From: Flavobacterium sinopsychrotolerans
GTDB lineage: Bacteria > Bacteroidota > Bacteroidia > Flavobacteriales > Flavobacteriaceae
NCBI RefSeq assembly: GCF_900110375.1
Contig: NZ_FODN01000004.1
Span: 237,653 to 301,652, forward strand
Reading direction: 5' to 3'
DNA length: 64,000 nucleotides
The position numbers and the translations under genes were made by a program. A model generated the notes under the pieces. That model was not told where the DNA came from and did not search any database. It saw nothing but the letters and a program-made list of their open reading frames with translations. Below, piece by piece: positions 45,003 to 53,997 of the stretch (its first letter is position 1; each line of letters starts with the position of its first letter).

Positions 45003-46310
45003 ATGATTAGTAAAAAAATATATCTTTTAGTGTTGGTCTGTAGCATCTCAATACTTGCAAAAGCACAACAAACACCAGCCGCTAAGCAATCAAAATCTGT
45101 TTTGATTCTTAATGCAACAGCACACTTAGGTAACGGTGAAATAATTGAAAACAGCGCCATAGGATTTGTGGACGGAAAAATCACTTTGGTTGCAGATGCC
45201 AGAATAATCCGATTAGCTGCAGGAGCATACGATGTGACAATTGATGCCAGTGGAAAACATGTGTATCCGGGATTTATTGCACCTAACTCAACATTGGGAC
45301 TTGTTGAAATTGATGCCGTAAAATCATCTGACGATGAAGATGAAATTGGAGCCATGAATCCAAATGTAAGAAGTATTATAGCGTACACTGCCGATTCTAA
45401 AGTAATAGAAACCGTAAGACCAAACGGTATTTTGATGGCTCAAATAACGCCTCGTGGCGGAACAATCTCTGGTTCTTCATCGATTGTTCAATTGGATGCT
45501 TGGCATTGGAAAGATGCAATTATAAAAGAAAATGACGGAATTCATATCAATTTCCCCACTACTTTTAGAAGAGGTGGATCACGATTTGAACCTGGAAATA
45601 TTGAAGCCAATAAAGATTATTCGAAACAAATTTTAGAATTATCTGGATTTTTATCTAATGCAAAAGCGTATTTAGGCGATAGTTCAAAAGAGCGAAATTT
45701 AGTTTTAGAATCTACAAAAGGTCTATATGACGGAAGTCAAACGCTGTTTGTTCATGCCAATGAGGAAAAACAAATCATCGATGCGGTGCAATTTGCCAAA
45801 GAAAATGGTATTAAAAAAATGGTCATTGTTGGCGGATATGAAGCTTATAAAGCTGCTGAATTATTACAAAAAAACAATATTGGCGTCTTGTTAAGAAGAG
45901 TTCATGATATGCCCGAAAATGATGACCATGATATTGATTTACCATACAAAGCAGCAAAATTATTAACCGATAAAGGTGTTCTAGTAGGTTTAGAAAATAG
46001 CGGTGCACATGAAAGAATGAATACCAGAAATTTACCATTTTTAGCGGGAACATGTGCTGCCTACGGAATGGAAAAAGAAAAAGCGTTACAACTAATTACA
46101 TCAAATACTGCTAAAATATTAGGAATTGATGCGCAATGTGGTACCTTAGAGCAAGGAAAAGATGCTACATTATTCATTTCCGAAGGCGATGCTTTAGATA
46201 TGAGAACCAATAAACTGACTAATGCCTTTATACAAGGGAGAATGATTAGTCTTGAAACACATCAAACAAAGCTGAACGACAGATATAAAACAAAATACAA
46301 TCAAAAATAA
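45003..46310 (+). CDS. Secreted amidohydrolase-like protein with degenerate metal site
   Basis: A 435-residue exported protein (signal peptide ending LAKAQ). It has the same layout as the N-terminal half of the preceding gene: KSVLILNATAHLGNGEIIENSAIGFVDGKITLV, then HVYPGFIAPNSTLGLVEID, where the expected HxH is absent. Later come PRGGTISGSSSIVQLDAW, a carboxy-terminal GTCAAYGMEKEKALQLITSNTAKILGID and the end strand GKDATLFISEGDALD. The loss of the first metal ligands suggests a non-catalytic partner of the large protein; that pairing is inference. The two are probably one operon. Confidence 0.82.
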   Translation: MISKKIYLLVLVCSISILAKAQQTPAAKQSKSVLILNATAHLGNGEIIENSAIGFVDGKITLVADARIIRLAAGAYDVTIDASGKHVYPGFIAPNSTLGLVEIDAVKSSDDEDEIGAMNPNVRSIIAYTADSKVIETVRPNGILMAQITPRGGTISGSSSIVQLDAWHWKDAIIKENDGIHINFPTTFRRGGSRFEPGNIEANKDYSKQILELSGFLSNAKAYLGDSSKERNLVLESTKGLYDGSQTLFVHANEEKQIIDAVQFAKENGIKKMVIVGGYEAYKAAELLQKNNIGVLLRRVHDMPENDDHDIDLPYKAAKLLTDKGVLVGLENSGAHERMNTRNLPFLAGTCAAYGMEKEKALQLITSNTAKILGIDAQCGTLEQGKDATLFISEGDALDMRTNKLTNAFIQGRMISLETHQTKLNDRYKTKYNQK

Positions 46311-46319
46311 ATTAATATA

Positions 46320-46697
46320 ATGGGACTATTTAACGCCATCTTAGGCAATGCATCTGAAGTAAATATTGAAAATGTTTCGAATGAATTTGAGCCTATCTTA
46401 ATTGATGGAGAAAAAATTGAAAAAGCGTATAAGCTTATTCGGGATATGTTTATTTTCACCAACAAAAGGCTGATTTTAGTCGAAAAACAATTGGTTGGAA
46501 GCAAAGTTGATTATATGTCGATTCCGTATTCCAGCATTAAGAAATTCTCTAAAGAAAGTGCGGGAATATTAGATTTGGATGCCGAATTAAAAATTTGGTT
46601 AAATCACGATAATAATCCAATTGTAAAACAATTTGGCAAAGGCGGAAATAACATCAATGAGGTTTATAAAATTTTAAGCATGCATACGTTAAAATAA
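46320..46697 (+). CDS. Bacterial PH-domain-like protein
   Basis: A 125-residue cytoplasmic protein made of one bacterial pleckstrin-homology-like domain. Evidence: the strand pattern MGLFNAILGNASEVNIENV, YKLIRDMFIFTNKRLILVEKQLVGSKVDYMSIPYSSIKKFSKESAG, and a C-terminal helix INEVYKILSMHTL. The central FTNKRLILVD-type segment is the signature of these PH-like domains. Their role is not known. It starts 9 bases after the amidohydrolase gene and is followed by a terminator. Confidence 0.8.
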   Translation: MGLFNAILGNASEVNIENVSNEFEPILIDGEKIEKAYKLIRDMFIFTNKRLILVEKQLVGSKVDYMSIPYSSIKKFSKESAGILDLDAELKIWLNHDNNPIVKQFGKGGNNINEVYKILSMHTLK

Positions 46698-46716
46698 ATA
46701 CATCATTTATAATTTG

Positions 46717-46751
46717 AAGGCACTAATTGTAATCCATACAATTAGTGCCTT
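46717..46751 (+). terminator. Terminator after the PH-like gene
   Basis: AAGGCACTAATTGTA and TACAATTAGTGCCTT form a perfect 15-base stem around ATCCA, followed by T residues. The rest of the 46698-47025 gap is AT-rich leader of amt, with no gene seen. Confidence 0.9.
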
Positions 46752-47025
46752 TTTAAGTTTAATCTCTTTTTTCATTGCAAAAGACGGCGACAAATCAGAA
46801 TAGGATTCTTAATTTTTTGGACAAAAGGCGTTTTTAGGTATCAAAACATAATATTCCTTTAAACTAACTTTAACAAATTATAAATTTTATCTTCATATTA
46901 TATTATACCCACAATAAAAAGGGGTACACATTGTTTAAATCGTAAAAATAAAACATTCAATTACTTTTATAAAGGGGGTTGTTGATGATTTTTATATTTT
47001 TATCGAAATTTAAAACTAAAAAACA

Positions 47026-48342
47026 ATGAGAAAAATTATTTTAAGTGTGATATTAATCACAATCTTGGTATTTACCCTTTTTTCAAATTATTTTCTAACA
47101 GATAGCCCTGCGCCCGCAGAAGCTGTAAAATTTGACACTGGCGATACCGCTTGGATGATTGTTGCTACAGCACTTGTATTAATCATGACTCCTGGTTTAG
47201 GTTTCTTTTATGGTGGTATGGTAGGTAAAAAAAATGTCATCAGTACCATGCTTCAAAGTTTTATGGCCATGATAATTGTAACCGTTTTATGGGTTGTTAT
47301 CGCTTTTGGATTATCATTTGGACCAACAATTGGAGGCGTTATAGGAAATCCTATCCCGAATTTATTCTTTCAAGGTGTAGGTACTAATACATCATGGAGT
47401 CTTGCTCCAACAATCCCGTTTATGTTATTTGCTTTGTTTCAAGCAAAATTCGCTATAATTACCCCAGCTTTAATTACGGGTGCTTTTGCTGAAAGAATTC
47501 GTTTTTGGGCTTACTTGCTATTTATGGTTTTATTTATATTACTTATTTATACACCATTAGCGCACATGACTTGGCACCCAGATGGTATTTTCTTTAAAAT
47601 GGGAGTATTAGATTTCGCCGGTGGAACTGTAGTTCACATGAGTGCTGGATGGGCAGCATTAGCAGGAGCCATTTTTTTAGGAAAAAGAAAAGCACAAAAA
47701 CCTAATCCTGCACGTATCACTTATGTATTATTAGGAACTGGTTTATTATGGTTTGGATGGTTTGGGTTCAATGCCGGATCGGCTTTAGGTTCTAACGGCT
47801 TAGCAGTTCAAGCGCTAGGTACTACAACTGTTGCTGCTGCCGCAGCTGGAATGGCTTGGGTATTTCTTGACAAAATTCTTGGTCATAAACTTTCTGCAAT
47901 GGGAGCTTGTATTGGTGTAGTTGTAGGTTTAGTGGCTATTACTCCTGCTGCAGGATTTGTGAGTATTCCACACGGAATGTTCATAGGAGCTTTTGCTAGT
48001 ATCGTTAGTAATTTAGTAGTTAGAAGTTTTCACAAAGGAAAAATTGATGATGCTTTAGACGTATTTGCTTGTCATGGTGTAGGCGGAATGGTTGGAATGC
48101 TTTTAACTGGAGTTTTTGCTTCAAAATCAATTAACTCCGTTGTTGGTGATAATCAAGGTCTAATTTTTGGAGACGCTACATTATTTATTAATCAATTAAC
48201 TGCTTTAGTAGTTGTTTCCATATTTGCTTTTGTAGGTTCCTATTTCCTTTTCTTTATTGTAAACAAAATTACTCCACTTCGTGTAAGTGAAGAAAAAGAA
48301 GAATTGGGTTTAGACATTTCTCAACATGGTGAATTTTTGTAA
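47026..48342 (+). CDS. amt: Ammonium transporter (Amt family)
   Basis: A 438-residue inner-membrane protein with eleven core membrane segments and an extra N-terminal hydrophobic segment that may be a signal. Family motifs: DTAWMIVATALVLIMTPGLGFFYGGMV, FGLSFGP, AFAERIRFWAYLLF, the pore His in THPLAHMTW-type sequence (TPLAHMTWHPDG), GGTVVHMSAGWAAL, and the second pore His in ACHGVGGMVG. It conducts ammonia or ammonium into the cell. No PII (glnK/glnB) gene adjoins, unlike the common amt-glnK pair. Confidence 0.95.
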   Translation: MRKIILSVILITILVFTLFSNYFLTDSPAPAEAVKFDTGDTAWMIVATALVLIMTPGLGFFYGGMVGKKNVISTMLQSFMAMIIVTVLWVVIAFGLSFGPTIGGVIGNPIPNLFFQGVGTNTSWSLAPTIPFMLFALFQAKFAIITPALITGAFAERIRFWAYLLFMVLFILLIYTPLAHMTWHPDGIFFKMGVLDFAGGTVVHMSAGWAALAGAIFLGKRKAQKPNPARITYVLLGTGLLWFGWFGFNAGSALGSNGLAVQALGTTTVAAAAAGMAWVFLDKILGHKLSAMGACIGVVVGLVAITPAAGFVSIPHGMFIGAFASIVSNLVVRSFHKGKIDDALDVFACHGVGGMVGMLLTGVFASKSINSVVGDNQGLIFGDATLFINQLTALVVVSIFAFVGSYFLFFIVNKITPLRVSEEKEELGLDISQHGEFL

Positions 48343-48355
48343 ATCATCGTAATAT

Positions 48356-48386
48356 AAAAAACTCTCTGAAATTCAGAGAGTTTTTT
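48356..48386 (+). terminator. Terminator after amt
   Basis: ACTCTCTGA / TCAGAGAGT with a 3-base loop, preceded by A5 and followed by T9. Strong and typical. Confidence 0.92.
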
Positions 48387-48511
48387 TTTGCACTGCAGTC
48401 ACTCAAAGAAGGATGATTTTATGCAATCCGTCCCATTATCTTTAGACAAGAAGTAACATCGTTAAAAAACATTTTTTGCCAAACTACTTTTAGTCAATAT
48501 CATTTAAAAAC

Positions 48512-48545
48512 AAAATCCCAATCTTAAGAAAAAGATTGGGATTTT
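48512..48545 (-). terminator. Terminator after the CocE-type hydrolase gene
   Basis: AAAATCCCAATCTT / AAGATTGGGATTTT form a 14-base perfect stem around a 6-base loop. It lies 45 bases past the minus-strand stop codon at 48590. Confidence 0.85.
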
Positions 48546-48589
48546 AGATTCAAATATAATCGAATGCTTTTAGTAAGTAAAAGGATTAT

Positions 48590-50437
48590 CTATTTTAAAA
48601 TAGTAAACTCAATTTTTGAATCATTATAAATTCTATGAGTTTGCTTTTGAAAATCTTCTGGTTTAGCATAAAAAATATTATCTACAAACGTTTGTGGATT
48701 CAAATCAATAAATGGAAACCACGTACTTTGAACCTGAATCTGGATTTTATGTCCTTTTTTGAATGTATGAAAAACATCTTGCAACTTAATATTTACAGGC
48801 GTTTTCTCATTAGCAACAAAAGGTTCAGGTTTTGAAAAACTGTTTCTGAAACGTCCTCTCATCACTTCACTTCTTACCATCATGTGATAATTACTCATCT
48901 TCAAATAAGGAGCTACATCTTTGGTCTCTGGCTCGTCATTAGGGAAAACGTCAACCACTTTTACAATCCAGTCCGCATCAGTTCCAGTAGTAGAAACTTG
49001 TAATTTGGCCAATATTTCTCCTGCTAATGTAGTATCGTCACTCAACACCTCGGTTTCAAAAACAATCACATCTGGACGTCTTGCAGCAAAACGTTGGTCA
49101 TCCGTCATATATTTCCTTGGCGTAAGCCCTGCTTGTTTGATATCTTCAGAATAAGGAACCGGTTTCTTAGGATCACTGATAAATTCTTCAAAAGAAATAT
49201 TTCCCTTCGCCATTTTTGTCAATTGATTTCCTTGCAAAAAGAAATCCTGTTTTTCAGTATTTTGAGGAGGCCAATTTTCATAAGTCTTCCACTCTTTTCT
49301 TCCAGTATCAAAAACATAGGCTTCAGGTAATTTATTTTCACCTCTACCGTTATTTTTTAAGAAATGACGGAAGAAATTAGCTTCTATATTTTTTTGATAA
49401 TAACCGGAAATACTGTCTCCAAAATTAATATTACCAATTACTTGTTTTGCTGAATTTCTAGCCCAATCCCCGTGACTCCATGGCCCCATAACGATTGTGT
49501 TGTAATTTTTGCTGCTTTTTTCAATCGTGCTGTAGGTATTCAAAGGACCATATAAATCTTCGGCATCAAACCAACCTCCAACTGTCATTACCGCTGGTTT
49601 AATATTTTTTAAATTTTGTAAAATACCACGTTTTTGCCAAAAATCATCATAACTGGAGTGGTCTTTCAGCTGTTGCCAGAATTCATTGTCTTTACCATAA
49701 TATTTATCTAGATTTGATAATGGTCCTGCATCCAAGAAAAACTGATAATCATCATTTGATCCTGTATTCGTGAATTTATACCAAGGTTCTGTAGTACGCT
49801 TTGTTTTTTGAGGTCCAAATAATGGCGTTACTTTCCAATAACTCAACAAGTATGCTCCATTATGATGAAAATCATCAAAAAAGAAATCGGCAATACACGC
49901 TTGAGGTGAAACCGCTTTCAAAGCTGGATGATTGCTCAACAAAGAATACGTAGCGTAAAATCCTGGATATGAAATTCCCCAAGTTCCAACATTTCCGTTG
50001 TTGTTCGCCACATTTTTGACCAACCAATCTATCGTATCATACGTATCCGAAGCTTCATCGATATCTTTTTTTCCTTTTTTATTTGGAATAAAGCCACGCA
50101 TATTATCGTATAAACCATCGCTCATAAATCTTCCTCGTACATCTTGATAGACTACGATATATCCTTCTTTCATCATCGTTTCGCTAGGAGAAATACTTCT
50201 TTTGAGCTGACCTTCTCCATAAGGTCCGGAATTATAAGGCGTTCTTTGCATTATAATCGGGTATTTTTTAGAAACGTCTTTGGGAGTGTAAATTGATGTA
50301 AATAATTCTGCACCATCGCGCATCTTTATATGCACTTCTTTTTTAGTGTAATTTTCCGAAACATAATTTGCTTTATTGTCTTGGGCAAACAGAACTGCAC
50401 CAATAAAAAAAAGAGAAATACTAAGTAGTTTTTTCAT
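48590..50437 (-). CDS. Secreted CocE/NonD-family hydrolase (X-Pro dipeptidyl-peptidase fold)
   Basis: A 615-residue exported protein with signal peptide ending AVLFAQ. The N-terminal alpha/beta-hydrolase domain has YQDVRGRFMSDG and the nucleophile elbow GTWGISYPGFYATY near residue 155 (GxSYxG). The active-site Asp/His regions are GGWFDAEDLYGPL and MGPWSHGDWARN. The C-terminal jelly-roll domain (TLAGEILAKLQVSTTGTDADWIVKVVDVFP) is that of CocE and X-Pro peptidases. It hydrolyses an ester or peptide bond of unknown substrate, probably in the periplasm. Confidence 0.92.
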   Translation of the reverse strand: MKKLLSISLFFIGAVLFAQDNKANYVSENYTKKEVHIKMRDGAELFTSIYTPKDVSKKYPIIMQRTPYNSGPYGEGQLKRSISPSETMMKEGYIVVYQDVRGRFMSDGLYDNMRGFIPNKKGKKDIDEASDTYDTIDWLVKNVANNNGNVGTWGISYPGFYATYSLLSNHPALKAVSPQACIADFFFDDFHHNGAYLLSYWKVTPLFGPQKTKRTTEPWYKFTNTGSNDDYQFFLDAGPLSNLDKYYGKDNEFWQQLKDHSSYDDFWQKRGILQNLKNIKPAVMTVGGWFDAEDLYGPLNTYSTIEKSSKNYNTIVMGPWSHGDWARNSAKQVIGNINFGDSISGYYQKNIEANFFRHFLKNNGRGENKLPEAYVFDTGRKEWKTYENWPPQNTEKQDFFLQGNQLTKMAKGNISFEEFISDPKKPVPYSEDIKQAGLTPRKYMTDDQRFAARRPDVIVFETEVLSDDTTLAGEILAKLQVSTTGTDADWIVKVVDVFPNDEPETKDVAPYLKMSNYHMMVRSEVMRGRFRNSFSKPEPFVANEKTPVNIKLQDVFHTFKKGHKIQIQVQSTWFPFIDLNPQTFVDNIFYAKPEDFQKQTHRIYNDSKIEFTILK

Positions 50438-50948
50438 GAATTTTTTGAATTAAAATAGTTTTTAAAGATAAAAAATCTCACTGAATATAGTATCCTTATT
50501 CCAACTTTTTTAAAATTCACATATAGACTTTGATAAGATGAAAAAGTAGCTATTTTCACTCTTTATAGTATCACATTATTCAACGCTTTCACACCAATAA
50601 TTTATTCATTTATGTATTCAAATTAGCAACTATTTCTGCCAGATAATCGTTTGTCTTTGCCTTGAATTATTTACAAAAGAAACCCATAAAAAGATCGTTT
50701 TTCCTTACAAAAAGTACATTTTACCCATTTTAAGAGCTATTTTCAGATAATTTGCCTTATATTTGTAAAATACCAAATTATTTTTTGTGGTTTTTAAAGT
50801 CTCTTTTTGTGCACTTTTAACCCAAAATTAAGATCCCTTATTTCAGAAAAAAATTCTGAAAAAATCATCTTTTTTTGCAGTTTACTGCACCTTTTGCCTT
50901 TTGGAAAAATTCCATTTACAGGCTATTAAATAATCGAAAATTAATAAT
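50438..50948 (+). promoter_or_regulatory. Leader and promoter region of the racemase operon
   Basis: This 511-base gap has no gene. It holds a perfect -7 box TATATTTG at 50758-50765. About 75 bases further there is a hairpin TTTCAGAA/TTCTGAAA (50841-50848 and 50854-50861), followed by a T7 run at 50870-50876 and a small GCAG/CTGC stem at 50877-50888. The order of hairpin then T-run is terminator-like and lies inside the inferred leader of about 175 bases, so attenuation is possible. Only the -7 box and hairpins are seen; control is inference. Confidence 0.4.
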
Positions 50949-52421
50949 ATGCACATAATAGATTATGCAATCTTTATTGTTTATATGTTGGCCATGTTAG
51001 GCGTTGGTGTTTACTTTTTTAACAAAAATAAAACCGCTGAAGATTTTTACGTAAGTGGTAGAAATATGAGCAGCTGGCACATTGGTTTATCAGTTGTTGC
51101 CACTGACGTTGGTGGCGGATTCTCAATAGGATTGGGCGGACTTGGTTTTACAATGGGAATATCAGGTTCATGGATGCTGTTCACTGGACTGCTGGGCGCA
51201 TGGTTGAGTGCCGTTTTTCTTATTCCAAAAGTAAGCGCATTAGGACACAAATACAAGTTTTTCACTTTTCCGCAAATATTTAATCATTTTTATAACGCTA
51301 AAGTAGCGTTGCTGGCCGGAATTATTTCAGCAATTGGGTACATCGGATTTACGAGTTCTCAGGTTTTGGCAGGAGCCAAATTAGCTTCGGCAACCATAAA
51401 AGGACTTGATTTACAAACTGCGCTGATAGTCATGGGTCTTATCGCAGTAATTTACACCGCTATTGGAGGACTAAAAGCGGTCATTTATACCGATACGATC
51501 CAATGGTTAGTCTTAATTGGAGGATTGGTTTTCATAGGAATTCCTATTGCCTACACTGCCGTGGGAGGTTTTGATGCGATCAAAACTAATTTAGCACCTG
51601 AATATTTATCGCTGACCAATGTGAAGTGGTATCAGATTCTAAACTGGTCCATAACAATTATTCCTATTTGGTTTGTAGGAATGACTTTATACCAACGAAT
51701 TTATGCCAGCAAGGGTGAAAAAGAAGCTAAAAAAGCGTGGCTGATTGCAGGCGTTTTTGAATGGCCGATAATGGCATTCATGGGAGTAATCCTGGGAATG
51801 CTAGCTAAAGTGGCTGCTAACAAAGGAATGTTTAATGGCATTACTGATGCAGCCAATATGGACAGCGAAATGGGATTGCCTATTTTATTGGCCACAATAC
51901 TTCCTGTAGGATTAATGGGATTGATGCTTTCCTCCTATTTTTCAGCTATACTTTCCACTGCGGACAGTTGCTTGATGGCGGCTTCTGGAAATATTGTCAC
52001 TGATATTATTGCTAAGTTTTCTAAAAAAGAATTGAGTCATAAAAAGGAGCTAAGACTCTCACAAATAGTCACCTTAATGGTTGGTTTTCTAGCTATTTTA
52101 ATTGCGTCCCAAATGCAAAATGTACTCGAACTGATGCTTTATTCCTATGCTTTTATGGTGTCGGGATTATTTGTTCCGGTAATAGGCGCTTTGTTTTGGA
52201 AAAAAAGCCATCCAACAGCAGCTTTTTGGAGCATGCTTTTTGGCGGTGCAACCACGATTCTATTAATTGTTTCGGAGAATAAACTCCCTTTGGGATTAAA
52301 ACTGCCGGAACACTTAGACGCTAATCTTTACGGAATAAGTGTTTCACTTATTTTATTCATCACAATATCACTTTATCACTATAACAAAAAAGACAGACAA
52401 AATGGAATTCAAACAAATTAA
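50949..52421 (+). CDS. Sodium:solute symporter (SSS family)
   Basis: A 490-residue inner-membrane protein with about thirteen hydrophobic segments. Family landmarks: the start HIIDYAIFIVYMLAMLGVGVYF, EDFYVSGRNMSSWHIGLSVVATDVGGG, GYIGFTSSQVLAGAKLAS, AVIYTAIGGLKAVIYTDTIQWLVL and LSSYFSAILSTADSCLMAASGNIVTD (Na+-site Ser/Thr region). It imports an unidentified solute with Na+. It heads a five-gene operon with acetyltransferase, M20 amidohydrolase and two racemase-fold genes, so an amino acid or acyl amino acid is a fair guess. Its 3' end overlaps the next gene by 20 bases. Confidence 0.92.
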   Translation: MHIIDYAIFIVYMLAMLGVGVYFFNKNKTAEDFYVSGRNMSSWHIGLSVVATDVGGGFSIGLGGLGFTMGISGSWMLFTGLLGAWLSAVFLIPKVSALGHKYKFFTFPQIFNHFYNAKVALLAGIISAIGYIGFTSSQVLAGAKLASATIKGLDLQTALIVMGLIAVIYTAIGGLKAVIYTDTIQWLVLIGGLVFIGIPIAYTAVGGFDAIKTNLAPEYLSLTNVKWYQILNWSITIIPIWFVGMTLYQRIYASKGEKEAKKAWLIAGVFEWPIMAFMGVILGMLAKVAANKGMFNGITDAANMDSEMGLPILLATILPVGLMGLMLSSYFSAILSTADSCLMAASGNIVTDIIAKFSKKELSHKKELRLSQIVTLMVGFLAILIASQMQNVLELMLYSYAFMVSGLFVPVIGALFWKKSHPTAAFWSMLFGGATTILLIVSENKLPLGLKLPEHLDANLYGISVSLILFITISLYHYNKKDRQNGIQTN

Positions 52422-52836
52422 TGACACTACTGGAGAAGATACAATATATACCAATCAAATTATAGCACTCTTCCTTTATACGCATTTAGAACAATATGGT
52501 GACACTATTGAAGACATTCAAAAATGTATTGATTATGTCATGAATCCTGACAAAGGAGGCAACATCGTTGTGGGAATCGAGGAACAGAAAATCGTAGGTG
52601 TTGTGATCTTGAACAACACAGGAATGAAAGATTTTATTCCCGAAAATATTTTGGTATACATTGCCGTGGATAACAGTCAACGTGGAAAAGGATTTGGAAA
52701 ACAGTTGATGCAAAAAGCCATATCAATTGCCGAAGGAAATATAGCATTGCATGTTGAACCGGATAATCCTGCCAAAAAACTATATGAAAGTTTAGGTTTT
52801 ACCAATAAATATCTGGAAATGCGCCTCATCAAATAA
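52402..52836 (+). CDS. GNAT-family N-acetyltransferase
   Basis: A 144-residue enzyme with the acetyl-CoA-binding motif AVDNSQRGKGFGKQLMQKAI (Q/RxxGxG) near residue 92 and the end ALHVEPDNPAKKLYESLGFTNK, typical of GNAT motif B. The start ATG 52402 begins MEFKQINDTTGED; an ATG at 52339 would lie far inside the symporter gene. It overlaps the symporter by 20 bases and precedes the M20 gene by 6 bases, so it is translationally coupled. The acyl acceptor is unknown but may be the imported amino compound. Confidence 0.85.
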   Translation: MEFKQINDTTGEDTIYTNQIIALFLYTHLEQYGDTIEDIQKCIDYVMNPDKGGNIVVGIEEQKIVGVVILNNTGMKDFIPENILVYIAVDNSQRGKGFGKQLMQKAISIAEGNIALHVEPDNPAKKLYESLGFTNKYLEMRLIK

Positions 52837-52842
52837 TCCAAA

Positions 52843-53997
52843 ATGGAAAATTCAAACCAGTTTACCGATTCACTTGTGCGGTTTCGAAAAGAACTACACC
52901 AGCATCCGGAGGTTTCCGGTAAAGAAATTGAAACGTCTAAACGGGTCCTTTCTTTTCTCGAAAATTATCAACCTGATGAATTGATTACCGAAGTAGGTAC
53001 AACTGGTGTCATGGCAATTTACAAAGGTGAAAAATCCGGAAAAACAGTATTATTCCGATGCGAATTAGATGCTTTACCCATTGAAGAGACGAATGATTTT
53101 GAACATCGTTCCCTAAATAATGGCGTTTCACATAAATGCGGTCACGATGGTCACATGGCTATCCTCTGTGGTTTAGCTGCTGAATTGCATCAGAACAAAC
53201 CGAAATCAGGAGTTGTTATTTTATTATTTCAACCCGCTGAAGAAGACGGCAGTGGTGCTCAAAAAGTATTATCGGATCTCAAATTTGCTTCTATCCAACC
53301 CGATTACGTCTTTGCACTTCATAATTTGCCGGGATTTCCAATACATCAAATTGTAGTAAAAAACGAAACTTTTACCTGCGCCGTAAACAGCATTATTATA
53401 AAATTAAAAGGCAAAACAGCTCATGCCGGTGAACCCGAAAAAGGAATAAACCCTGCCTTGGCAATAGCCGCAATTATTAATCAATTTAATGCTATTATTC
53501 AGACCGATATTACAAAAGAAAACTATTGCCTGATTACCCCCATTTATTCTAAAATCGGCAAAAAAGCGTATGGCGTATCAGCTGGTGCAGGAGAAATTCA
53601 TTTTACAGTACGAAGTGACAGCAATTTGCAAATGAGAAAGATTGAACTCGCTTTAGAAAATTTAGCCAAATCAATCGCAAAAGAGCATCAGATAAAGTGT
53701 AAAACCCGTTGGACCCAAAATTTTCAAGCCAATGAGAATGACAAAAATGCTGTAACATTCATCAAAAAAGCAGCGAAAATTAATGGTTTTGAACTATTCG
53801 AAAAAGAGAAACCATTTACTTGGGGCGAAGATTTTGGTTTGTTCACACAACACTATCCCGGAGCCATGTTTGGACTGGGGGCAGGAATAAACACTCCTGC
53901 ATTACACAATCCTGATTATGATTTTCCAGATGAAATTATTGCAACTGGAGTATCCGTTTTTTATGAAATCAGTAAACAAATTACAAATGCACACTAA
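52843..53997 (+). CDS. M20-family amidohydrolase (N-acyl-amino-acid deacylase type)
   Basis: A 384-residue cytoplasmic metal-dependent enzyme. RKELHQHPEVSGKEIETSKRV starts the family. The metal ligands are in KCGHDGHMAI near residue 100 and in FQPAEEDGSGA (catalytic Glu-Glu). The dimerisation domain includes GKTAHAGEPEKGINPALAIAAII. Relatives cleave N-acyl amino acids, hippurate or IAA conjugates. With a GNAT gene before it and racemases after it, deacylation of an N-acyl amino acid is the natural guess. It overlaps the next gene by 11 bases. Confidence 0.9.
   Translation: MENSNQFTDSLVRFRKELHQHPEVSGKEIETSKRVLSFLENYQPDELITEVGTTGVMAIYKGEKSGKTVLFRCELDALPIEETNDFEHRSLNNGVSHKCGHDGHMAILCGLAAELHQNKPKSGVVILLFQPAEEDGSGAQKVLSDLKFASIQPDYVFALHNLPGFPIHQIVVKNETFTCAVNSIIIKLKGKTAHAGEPEKGINPALAIAAIINQFNAIIQTDITKENYCLITPIYSKIGKKAYGVSAGAGEIHFTVRSDSNLQMRKIELALENLAKSIAKEHQIKCKTRWTQNFQANENDKNAVTFIKKAAKINGFELFEKEKPFTWGEDFGLFTQHYPGAMFGLGAGINTPALHNPDYDFPDEIIATGVSVFYEISKQITNAH

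Noticed and set aside
41940..46310. The two amidohydrolase genes as one gene split by a frameshift
   Set aside because: Each has its own signal peptide and start, and a 72-base gap with stops separates them.
53918..53986. ATG at 53918 as start of the alanine racemase gene
   Set aside because: It would overlap the M20 gene by 80 bases and add residues unlike the family; the ATG at 53987 fits.
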